Below are positions 55,102 to 64,000 of a stretch of DNA of 64,000 nucleotides, in pieces (the stretch's first letter is position 1; every line of letters starts with the position of its first letter). The stretch is from Merluccius polli (taxonomy: Eukaryota > Chordata > Actinopteri > Gadiformes > Merlucciidae): positions 124,001 to 188,000 of the forward strand of contig JAOPHQ010000594.1 of NCBI GenBank assembly GCA_030340625.1. Reading direction: 5' to 3'. The notes under the pieces are model-generated. The model saw only the letters and a list, made by a program, of their open reading frames with translations, was not told the origin of the DNA and ran no database searches. A program made the translations under genes and the position numbers.

Positions 55102-55506
55102 GGGCCGTGTTCCGATATCTGTGAGTACACTAACTTCCGTGAGTACACTTCAACATAGTACACTATCCGTACTCAATAGGTACGCAGAGCTTCAGATGTT
55201 AGTGCTGTTACTCTGTGGCGCACTTAACGGAAATGACATCAGCTGCGCGGCCGCGTCACCCGCCAAACACGTGAATTCATTAGACGTTCTCTGAGCGCGG
55301 CTCCGCCTCTTCCGCTACGTAGCTAAGATGGCTGCCGTTGAGTACGCATAGTGTACCCCGTAGCACACTCAGCATTTTGGCCTTTTTGAGTACACATACG
55401 GGTCCTTTCAAGTACACTTCTTTTCGCCGCGATCATAATCGGAACACCCTACGTACTCAAACTAAGTATACTAAGTACGGGTAGTACGGCTATCGGAACA
55501 CGGCCC
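55102..55506. mobile_element. MITE with GGGCCGTGTTCCGATA termini
   Basis: GGGCCGTGTTCCGATA and its exact inverse TATCGGAACACGGCCC bound 405 bp. Subterminal GTACTCA/TGAGTAC repeats are dense. No coding. The TSD is not clear. Confidence 0.8.
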
Positions 55507-55856
55507 AGGTCTTCCTCTTCCTCCCCCGCAGGTGTTCGCCATTGCGCTCTCTGGTGCCGACTGGTGGATATCGGCGGTATACGTCATCCACCACCTCTCC
55601 TCTGGGCCGCCTGGCCCGAGGTGTTGGGACCGGGTTGCTACAAACTACACACACACAGTTCAAACTGATCCTAAATATATACCTTTATATGTACTCTACT
55701 TTCCATATTTTATTAGGCAGACATTGTACATTTTCAGTCGAGTTTAATTTTAATCTGCTTTGTCAACAGAAGTGATTTTCCTCCAAAATTCAAGATTCAA
55801 AGGTCTTTATTGGCAAGGAAAACGTACATTATACAACAGCTACCGAGTCATCTGAT

Positions 55857-56320
55857 TGGACAAGAGGCATCCTCCATGAGTGCTGATATTCAGTATAACA
55901 GCACTGGGACTTTTTACTATATATTTATCCCTCCGCATTACAGCTGCTCTAACAACCGTTAATTACATCGAGGATTGTTATCTATCAACTTATTATTTCA
56001 CCGGTTGTATAATAAATAAAACATACAGATAAATATACATGATACCAAGATGCTGGCCTGCGGTAACATGTAGACATACACAGAATAGCAAGCTAGTGGG
56101 CAGGGAAATGTGTTGCTTGGCAACAGTCCAGTAGTCCTAGTCCAGTGGAGCAACTATTTGTATTGGCAGAGCCAAATAAACGATTCAATAAAGAAATCAT
56201 CTGTTGTCGCTTATTACTGTCCACAAATGCCGCTTGTAGAGCTGTTGTATAAAAGCCATATGACACTCGAGGTCGTGCTGTTATACAAAATATCAGCACT
56301 CCCTCTCATGTGATATTGTT
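55857..56320. mobile_element. Foldback MITE family, copy 2
   Basis: TGCTGATATTCAGTATAACAG at the left and ACTCGAGGTCGTGCTGTTAT then AATATCAGCAC at the right are inverted. Shares GACAAGAGGCAT with the flank of copy 1 (7300-7310) and the GTTGCTTGGCAACAG segment. Copy of 6903-7300. Confidence 0.7.
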
Positions 56321-56621
56321 ACATTTTACACAGTTACACAGTTACATTTTGTTTGTGAAGAAGGAGCTACATGTAATCTTGCTGCTGGTGAGTACAGAAT
56401 TAATCAGAACTTGTGTTATTGCATTTCTGTTGAGAGTTCATTCCAATAGCTGGCATAATTTTAGTGTGTACCTATTGCTGCTAAGTAGGCAATTCAGCCA
56501 GTTTCGGCTACTCGGGTGTATTCAATAGAGTTGATTGTGGGGCGGAGCTAGGACTGCATTAGCAGCATCTCTTTACTTAAGGACTATTCATAGTTAGCGT
56601 CAGGCCCCTGTGAACGAAGAC

Positions 56622-56805
56622 CCAGTCGAACAAAGACATAGGGAGTCTCTCTGCGGGAATCCCAAGACCCGGTCGAACAAAGACATAGGAAGTCTCTCTG
56701 CAGGAGTCCCAAGACCCGGTCGAACAAAGACATAGGGAGTCTCTCTGCGGGAGTCCCAAGACCCGGTCAAACAAAGACATAGGGAGTCTCTCTGTGGGAG
56801 TCCCT
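56622..56805. repeat. Minisatellite, 47-bp units
   Basis: Four copies of a unit including CGAACAAAGACATAGGGAGT then CTCTCTGCGGGAGTCCC. Frames through it are artefacts. Confidence 0.9.
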
Positions 56806-56944
56806 CGAGGAAGCCCAGAGACCTCATCTCTTTTTGCTCATCATAAGCATGTGCCTTACCTCCATCACTGTTAGACTGACATCCTATAGGAAACGCCACT
56901 TTTGACCTTCCCGGCGCTGCACTCCTTCCAACCTGCGCTGTCTA

Positions 56945-59195
56945 CACAGACCTGGAAGTGCTGGGGGACTGTGGAATTGCCAATCGGCTGTCAAGAAGGC
57001 GGACTCCATCTCCACCTACGCCTCCCTCCACACTCTTCACTTCCTGGCCCTCACTGAGACTTGGATCACCCCTGAGAACACGGCCACCCCGGCTGCCCTC
57101 TCCACTGTCTACTCATTTTCACACACACCTAGACCATTGGGGCGAGGAGGGCGGATGGGACTCATCTCGCCGAAGTGGTCCTACCAGTTCCTCCCACTAG
57201 AACACTTGACCAGATCTGCGTTTGAATTCCACGCTGTGGCAGTCACCCTTCCCATCAAGCTCTACATTGCAGTGATCTACCATCCACCTGGCCCATTCTG
57301 CGACGTCTTCGATGAGATGGATGCCCTCCTCAGCTGCTTTCCCGAAGACGGCACACCACTCGTTGTCCTGTCCAGCCAGAGAAGTTGCACTCCTCCGCGG
57401 TAACTAATTTTTTCACCACATTTGACCTAACACTCTCCCCCTCCCCTCCTACCCACAGGGCTCAGAACCAACTCGACCTTGTCTCCACAAGTTCCTGCTG
57501 TACCTCGGCCCTCTCTGTTACCCCCATCCCTGTGTCTGACCATCACTTTATTGCTTTCTCTATTCCCTTGAAGTCCTCCACCTCCCTTCCTCCTACTCCT
57601 CATATTGTCACCTCTCGTCGTAACCTGAAATCTCTCTCTCCCCCTACACTCGCCTCAGCTGTTCTCTCTTCTCTACCATCTCCTGAACAATTCTCTCTTC
57701 TGTCCACCGAGGAAGCCTCGTCGACCCTGCTATCCTCCCTCTCATCCTCCTTGGACTCCCTCTGTCCCCTTTCCTCCAGACCAGCACGATCTTCTCCCCC
57801 TCCCTCTTGGCTGTCCGAATCTCTGCAGGCTTGTAGAACAGAGCTATGGGCAGCTGAGAGAAAGTGGAAGAGATCAGACTGTTCGGAGGACCTCTCTCGC
57901 TACCTTCACCTCCTCTCAGACTTCGCCTCTACTGTTTCAGCAGCCAAAGCCTTCTACCACACCAAGATCAACTCTTCTGCCTCCAACCCTAAGAAACTGT
58001 TTTCCATGTTCTCTTCTCTCCTCACCCCGCAGAATGGCTCCTTGTCCGAACCCTGCTCCGTTGACACTGGCGTCCCTCAAGGCTCAGTATTAGGACCGCT
58101 TCTGGTCTCCCTATACACTAGATCTTTAGGCTCTGTAATCACTTTGCATGGTTTCTCCTCACTGCTATGCAGACGACACTCAACTATTCCTCTATTTCCC
58201 CTCCTCTGACAGCCTGATTGCAACTCACATCTCAGATTGTCTGGCAGACATCAGCACCTGGATGTCTGTGCACCACCTGAAGCTCAACCTTAACAAGACT
58301 GAGCTCCTCTTCTTGCCAGGGAAGGACTGCCCGCACATGGACCTACTGCTAACTGTCGAGGATGCTGTGGTGGGTCCTCCACCAACTGTGAGGAACCTCG
58401 GCATCATACTGGATGACCAACTGCGCTGCACAGCCAACATCACCGCGGTGACCCAATCCTGCAGATTTGCTCTCTACAACATCTGCCGGATCCGATCCTT
58501 CCTCACAAGGGAAGCAGCGCAGCTCTTGGTCAAAGCACTCGTCATCTCCCGCCTCGACTACTGCAACTCACTCCTGGCTGGACTCCCTGCCTCCGCGATC
58601 AAGCCTTCAAAGCACATCCAGAACGCGGCAGCAGGACTCGTGTTCAACCTGCCGAAGTTCTCCCATGTGACCCCTCTCTTCCGTGACCTCCACTGGCTCC
58701 CTGTAGCAGCTCGTATCAAATTCAAGACAATGGTACTGACCTACAAGGCTGTCAACAGAACCGCCCCGACCTACCACCAGGCACTAGTCAGACCCCACAC
58801 CCCGGCTAGAACCCTCCGCGCAACTACCTCGGCCCACTGGCTGGTACCGCCATAACGATCACCTGCTTCCACAAGAGACTCAAGACCCACCTGTTCAGAG
58901 TTCACCTGGACCCTGCTTAGCATCCTTCCTCTACTACCCCTTCACACCCCCCTCTAATAAAATAAAATTTAAAAAAACTTGCAATCATTCTGTTTGTATG
59001 TCCTGGCTCTTTGATATTCTGCGCTTAGTATTTTCGCACTTATCTCCTTTGTATTCTAGCAATCGGTTAACTTAGCAATTGGTATGCTTGAAACTCATTC
59101 TTGTGAAATCCTTACTCTACTGATAGCAGTTTAGTGTTGCACTTTCTCCTAACAAATGTACTTATTGTAAGTCACTTTGGACAAACATCGTGATG
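56945..59195 (+). pseudogene. L2-type LINE ORF2 with internal deletion
   Basis: The endonuclease part has FLALTETWITPENTATPAAL, GRMGLISPKWSYQFL and YHPPGPF (56960-57330). After a frameshift, NQLDLVSTSS and PVSDHHFIAFSIPLKSS end it. The linker to RT follows (ELWAAERKWKRSDCSEDL). RT motif A is deleted: coding jumps from FSSLLTPQNG to DTGVPQGSVLGPLLVSLY. A frameshift leads to CYADDTQLFLYF with an intact YADD, then ISRLDYCNSLLAGLP, RDLHWLPVAARIKFKT and ARTLRATTSAHWLVPP. The 3' tail TTATTGTAAGTCACTTTGG (59161-59179) is the L2 end. Confidence 0.9.
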
Positions 59196-59199
59196 GACG

Positions 59200-60185
59200 A
59201 TGATATCGTCGTCGGGGGGTGAGGCCGTTAATAGGCGGCCCACAAAGCGGGCCTGGACCAAGCGGTTCTGGACCAGGAAGGAGACATGAACACTTTTAAT
59301 AATCGTATTTACCATATAACTGCACACAACTTTATTTAAAAGCAATCAAATGGAAAACCTGTTTGTTTGTATTTTGGTGGCTGGTGCGTGTGGATGTGCG
59401 GCTCCTTCGGCGGAGCGGTTCATGTTAATAGCGGAGTCCGGGAGGGTTCACCTTCACGGCGTAGTTACTAGGGATGTGCGACTATCATTTTAAAAAATAC
59501 TAAAGTGTTTTTTAAAGTTAGAAAGATATTAGATATTCAACCAATATTCACGCTCCGAATTACAGCGATCAGACACGGGGGAACTAAAGCCGCGATCACC
59601 GGTATGAGCACGGACGTAATTTACGGGGGGGACACGGGGGACAAGTCCCCCGCACTTTTTCAAAAGGCCGTTTTAGTCCCCCGCACTTTTTACCGTCCAA
59701 AAACAATGTTACGCTATAGTGAACAGAGACGGGTCAAGCACTAGGACCAAGCGGAAAACTGCCGCTCAAGCTGATTGTTCGCTAGCAGAGCCCTGGAAGA
59801 CGTGTCTTAAAGAGACAGGCGTCATTTTAATAGGCTCATACAATATTAATATCTGAACTTGCACCTATTATTTCAAGAATCATGAAAGGCTTTCAGCAAA
59901 TATTAAGGTGCTATTAATTACATATTAATAAGACAAATCTACCACATAATAAGTTAAACTACACAAAATGAGACAGGCCTATAGACAATTCTAGTATTGG
60001 CTGTATCAGATTGTGATGCCAGCTGAACTAACACACCTAATGAAACATAAAAATCTAATGTTTTACCCATTCAAAATATTAAATGACTTACTAATTAATT
60101 ATCAGAATTAATCAGAATATGTGCTTCAACTAGCTCTCTCTATTTTGACCATACATGTGTTTGTATCCCTGTTAATATAGCCTAC
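59200..60185. other. MITE-like debris, no gene
   Basis: CTAGGGATGTGCGAC at 59469 resembles a hAT TIR. GGACGTAATTTACGGGGGGG and CCCCCGCACTTTTT (59604-59690) resemble another MITE family. Partners not found. Confidence 0.4.
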
Positions 60186-60189
60186 ACAT

Positions 60190-60412
60190 AACACAACACT
60201 TGTACTTGTACTTTCAGTACTTGAGTAGTACATTTTAAAATACTTCTACTTGCAATACTTAAATACAAAACATTTTGAATACTTTAGTACTTCCACTTAA
60301 GTATGGTTTTTAAAGAACACTTCTACTTCTACTCAAGTCACTTTTTTGATATAGTACTTGTACTTCTACTCAAGTCTTGGTCTCCAGTACTTTATACATC
60401 TCTGTGTGTATT
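60190..60412. mobile_element. hAT-type right end (AAGTACTTGTACTT repeats)
   Basis: Dense TACTTCTACTCAAGT-type subterminal repeats end in CAGTACTTTATACATCTCTG, whose inverse CAGAGATGTATAAAGTACTG is a hAT-style TIR. The left end was not found. Confidence 0.55.
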
Positions 60413-60458
60413 ACACCAGAACATAATAGTAGTCAGTAATTGCAGACCATGCTCCAAG

Positions 60459-60617
60459 GAAAATCAATGAAAGAGGGAGATCATTTTGAATCTGAAAACA
60501 TGGTAAAATGCACCAGAATGCGGGAAATTGCAACTACTTCTTTCAAATTTTTCTAGGGGACGACCCCCCGTTTAAATATGTCCCCCCCACTCTCAAAACG
60601 CTGATTACGCCCTTGGA
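60459..60617. mobile_element. MITE-like repeat, copy 2
   Basis: Nearly exact reverse complement of 15784-15961, ending CTGATTACGCCCTTG. Confidence 0.65.
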
Positions 60618-60619
60618 GC

Positions 60620-62289
60620 CAGCAGATCGAATTTTGCTCTCATAAAACTTAATTTTGCTTTTCATGTGCGCAGTGTATCTGTGTAGGATACACTGAATCA
60701 ATTAAATGTAAATTAACAAGGAACAGCACTCCTTTAACATTCACCCAAAGTAACAGATTAAGTAGCCTTAATCAAATACATGAGTTGATAAATGAATCAT
60801 TACATACATGAATCACAACACACATAATAATCCCAGTGTTGCACCCATTGGTAATTTATTCACAATCAGTTGTGGGAAAGTGGCAGAAATATGACTATAA
60901 CAGTTATGAATTATGTTCATTATTTAGGCTATTTGTTTATTTATTTAGCTTAGTTCTCCTTGACCGCTGTAGCTAGTAACACGCTTCAGAATGCACAACT
61001 TTTACTTTGAAGGGGAGCTGTCTCTGTTTCCGGCTCTCGATTTCCTTGTTCATTGTACAACTTGGATAATGGAACAAGCTGACGCTTTGGCGATGAATTG
61101 CATTGCACGTCTAGGACAATGAAATTAGGCAGTACCCCCTAAACTGGCCTTTTTCATTAAACAACGTGAACAACTGAAAATGAATTATACTTCGTCATAC
61201 GGTCAACTGTCCACGTTAGCTCTGTTGGTTCATGTTCTCAACGTACAAATATGATACACGGCTCTCTGCTGCCACCTACCGTCAGAAATTACAGCATACT
61301 GTATAGTGTAATAGTCGGCGCAAATAAATGTCTGCCAGTTTTACTGACTTTTTTCACATGTTTGTCCTATACAGTACATGTTTCATCTTACTTTGACGTC
61401 CGCTGTTAATACTAATGAGCTAGGCTTTTCACTGACTATGTCCACTAGATGTCGCCCTAACACCGGTTTCATAGACTACAGTCAACTTGAGCACACCGAC
61501 GTTTCACAGTTGGCAAAATGTCTCTGGCAGAGAACAGCGTCAATCTAGTCGTTCCTCTTACATAATACATTTCACGGTGTAACTTAAATAATAGTTCACA
61601 TGACTATTAGATTGTAGCTTCATTTCGACTTGATTATTTGTTCAAGATAGAAATAAGCAATTATATCATTAAATATATCTACTCAAACAAACAAATTACC
61701 AATTGTGTATACAGTGCATCAACCAATGTGGTCCAAAGTCCATGTCGTCATTATAGTGAAAGTGTTGTATATTGATAAAGGTAGGACTCAGAGAATGAAT
61801 AGTATTATTGTAAAATTATGTATTACAGAGAGCAATCGTACATGCAATCCGGAGTAGGTTCATGAAGCCACTGACTCTTACGTTTTAACACAGAGTATAT
61901 AAGTTCATCCCAAAACATGTGATCGACACTTCATCATCCTGTCATGGCAGACAGGCCCTTCTGGGGATAGCTATATGTCAATACCTCCTTGTGGTCAGGC
62001 CATAGCAGGACACAGTTCCCGTTATCTCTAGATTCAACATCAGTTGAGAGGGGCTTCCTTGTGACCCTCTAAGTTTACACAAGTATGATTGTTCAACATG
62101 ACGTATGTATCTAGGTTGATTGTTATTACGTCATTTCCCCCTTTGTGACTGAAAGTCACACTACCATGGGCGAACAAATGACAACATGGAATAGGCAGGC
62201 AAAAACAGCCAAAGAAAACCAACAAATCGTGAGAGAACTCAATACATCGAACAAAAACAATCAAAGAAACCCATCATACATATGTGTCT
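60620..62289. other. No gene seen
   Basis: AT-rich, mostly unique-looking sequence; short frames only. Confidence 0.4.
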
Positions 62290-62364
62290 ATCCCCAGAGT
62301 CTAATCAGTCTGACTTGGGCCAGGTGAGGCTGTAAACCAGCTATCCACAACACACACTCCACAG
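62290..62364. repeat. 3' fragment of the TGTGGCAGGG LTR family
   Basis: CCCCAGAGTCTAATCAGTCTG through CACACACTCCACA matches the last 75 bp of 20742-21053. Confidence 0.7.
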
Positions 62365-63055
62365 GCTACTTCTACGCATGCATGCTGCTGTTTTACAATA
62401 CTTGTACAATACAATACTGCATTCAATTAACTAACCAAATCCAAGAAAATTGACCAATTTGAATCTACCTTTAATAATGCTGATTATACATGTCCAAACA
62501 CAGAAATCCTTCATATTTTAATTTAAGCAGTAATTTATTGTACAACACCATGTAGTCTTGGTAATGGTATTGATGCAAGTGGTTCTACATTTAAGCATCT
62601 AACACTTGTAACACTTATTATGACGCTTGTAACACTTATGGTCTCCTAAACATAGTACTCAAGTGTGACCAGCAAAAAAGGGGGACCCAGACTATAGAAT
62701 TAACCAAGGCGCTGCACAAACACAAGTGTGGCCAAATACAAGTCTGCCCCCATATTTATAGATGGTCCCAATGGGTCCACAGCTGCAGTCAGGCCTGCAA
62801 AGTTTGCTGGGTTTAGTACGGACTCTACTTCTGGAACCTGAACACCAGAATTTGAATCATGAATTGCTAGACCACTGCTCTCCCAATCAATCGGGGTCCT
62901 GTAATGGAAAATAATTAAAATGAATTAATTCAATTACGTGATAATGTCTTAGGTAAGTATGTTTTTATACAATATATATGTTTATGTGTAAGGTAAGTAG
63001 TGTTATGTTCTCCTTAAAATACCTACCCCCTCGGTCTCATGGTGCATGGTAAAGC
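62365..63055. other. No gene seen apart from downstream transposase exon
   Basis: GTAACACTTAT is repeated near 62607 and 62629. Otherwise AT-rich. Further transposase exons could lie here but none is convincing. Confidence 0.35.
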
Positions 63056-63059
63056 TTTC

Positions 63060-63304
63060 CCATCTCCCCACAACTAAATGGGGGTGAGGTTTCCCTCTGT
63101 AGAAAGGGGATGCCATCTTTGAAGGTGTCCAGTTGGCTTGTGTGGAAGAAAGATGAAGTGGTAGCAAAAAATATGCAGACCACTAGACAGATCAAGATGC
63201 CTCTCCTCTTTGAGATGATGCAGCACATCATAATACAACTTGGTGACTGCTGTCCAGATGTCTTTCCATAGCCTCTCAATTCTGTCAGTATGAGACAAAA
63301 ACAC
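63060..63304 (-). pseudogene. rve-type DDE transposase exon (IS3EU/Ginger-like)
   Basis: The minus strand reads HTDRIERLWKDIWTAVTKLY, then YDVLHHLKEERHLDLSSGLH, FCYHFIFLPHKP and PLSTEGNLTPI. R-I-E-R-L-W with its Glu is the last catalytic region of integrase-core proteins found widely in fish as multi-exon transposon genes. Only this exon is present; the earlier Asp residues are not in the window near it. The exact superfamily name is uncertain. Confidence 0.6.
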
Positions 63305-63544
63305 AAATGTATTATAATATTTCCAAAATGTAATGCTACTTTTAATTTTTTTTTAATTTAGGTTTGAAACATATACAGCAAACAAACACTCTTCTTGGCA
63401 ACAAAGCTACTCCTCCCAGTCCCGCGAACAGAAAACATCAGACAAGCCACATCAACATTCTCCACATGGTGATCAGCCCAGACTTATGCTGTTACTGTGG
63501 TGCATGACTCAACCATTCAAAAATTATTTCTAGTCTATAGGCTA

Positions 63545-63815
63545 TTGTAGCCGAGTACAGGCTACCATAAGGTTCTTAGGAAGGAGCGACAGAGACAGAT
63601 TGCAAAAGGTAGCATCTTTAATTCCCTGGCGGAACAGCCGCCACACAAACTGCCTGACTTGCGGGAAAACTCAAATGTCTCTAGAACTAAAATAAACTCA
63701 CGGGTGCTGGGTGCCTCCGTTTCACTGTGACGGGCCTGGACCCGGTCTCATTGTAGGGGGCAGAGCAGAACAACCATGAGTACGTATAGTACATATGAGT
63801 CCATTACTCATTACT
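63545..63815 (-). mobile_element. Probable LTR at the window edge
   Basis: On the minus strand the stretch ends GCCTGTACTCGGCTACA, with an AATTAAA signal at about 63630 and a U5-like segment after it. It follows the pol-like fragment at 63812-64000. The 5' LTR boundary was not fixed. Confidence 0.45.
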
Positions 63816-64000
63816 CTAACCCCTCAAAGCTGTGTCGATTCCCGCGATTGAGCCGCCCCGCCCCCTCTGTTCGCAGCCGACGCCAAGCCACACCCCCCTC
63901 CACACCACATATCCCCGCCGCCGAACTTAGGCTGGGGAGCCATCTCTCCCTCCCCCCACCTTGCTCTGGCAAGCGGGAGAGGAAGTCCGCTACCACCATC
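63812..64000 (-). pseudogene. LTR-retroelement pol fragment (RNase H end?), cut by window
   Basis: The minus strand is open from the window edge: VVADFLSRLPEQGGGRERWL then 40 Gly/Arg-rich residues to a stop. VADFLSR resembles the NVADALSR end of RNase H in Ty3-like elements. Integrase does not follow, so either pol is deleted or the family differs. The rest is outside the window. Confidence 0.45.

Noticed and set aside
55505..55600. Pyrimidine-rich acceptor followed by VFAIALSGADWWISA and a GTATAC donor
   Set aside because: Very short, no partner exon, and it directly follows a MITE; likely chance.

Overview
This is a stretch of vertebrate, almost certainly teleost fish, nuclear DNA. The evidence is eukaryotic splice signals, L2 and TX1-type LINE remains, DIRS-type and Ty3-type retroelements, PIF/Harbinger elements with a separate Myb/SANT gene, many hAT-type MITEs with 8-bp target-site duplications (TSDs), a tRNA-derived SINE, and very long dinucleotide and homopolymer tracts. 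The species cannot be named from the sequence. No complete single-copy host gene, tRNA gene, rRNA gene or CRISPR array was seen. Three short candidate host exons are listed with low confidence.

Layout. 0-11 kb is mostly simple repeats, MITEs, a solo LTR with a 5-bp TSD (1651-1940) and a Charlie-like hAT relic. 11.7-14.2 kb is a 5'-truncated, frameshifted TX1-like LINE. 14.8-15.2 kb is a Harbinger fragment. 16.7-19.4 kb is an L2 LINE on the minus strand, broken by an ~850-bp foldback element (TTAA target) and a hAT end. 20.7-24.3 kb holds a second LTR copy, an orphan first exon of a BED-finger hAT transposase, a MULE-like MITE with a 10-bp TSD, and two dispersed repeats.

24.3-27.7 kb is a complete PIF/Harbinger element with TIRs, a CAG TSD, a Myb/SANT gene (+) and a HARBI1-like transposase (-). 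It abuts a decayed Ty3-type retrotransposon (27.7-35.7 kb). That retrotransposon is split by a hAT element (29782-33589), which itself contains a young PNMA-gag-type LTR element with near-identical LTRs (29907-32852) and a 201-bp hAT MITE (33053-33253). Each insertion is supported by its own TSD.

36.7-40 kb carries a minus-strand ZBED-type hAT transposase and an inverted copy of the 23.9-24.3 kb repeat, interrupted by a 1.6-kb Harbinger element that holds a further hAT MITE. 40.3-42.8 kb is a THAP-domain/DDE_Tnp_4 (ISL2EU/IS4EU-like) transposase gene (-) interrupted by two MITEs. 43-46 kb has a DIRS RNase H fragment, a ZBED5-like hAT ORF interrupted by a telomere-like CCCTAA array, and a TTF-type hAT fragment. 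46.7-47.7 kb is a MADF-BESS gene (+) containing a 14-bp VNTR. 48.4-49.3 kb is another hAT with a perfect TSD. 49.8-51.8 kb is a second Ty3-type element, truncated in reverse transcriptase. 53-56 kb has a SINE containing a 41-bp VNTR, a DIRS reverse transcriptase relic and MITEs. 56.9-59.2 kb is an L2 LINE (+). The last 5 kb holds MITE ends, an rve-type DDE transposase exon and the edge of another LTR element.

Overall this looks like a transposon-dense intergenic or intronic region in which later elements have repeatedly inserted into older ones. The genes do not form one pathway. What connects them is nesting and shared mobility systems: transposases beside MITEs with hAT or Harbinger hallmarks.
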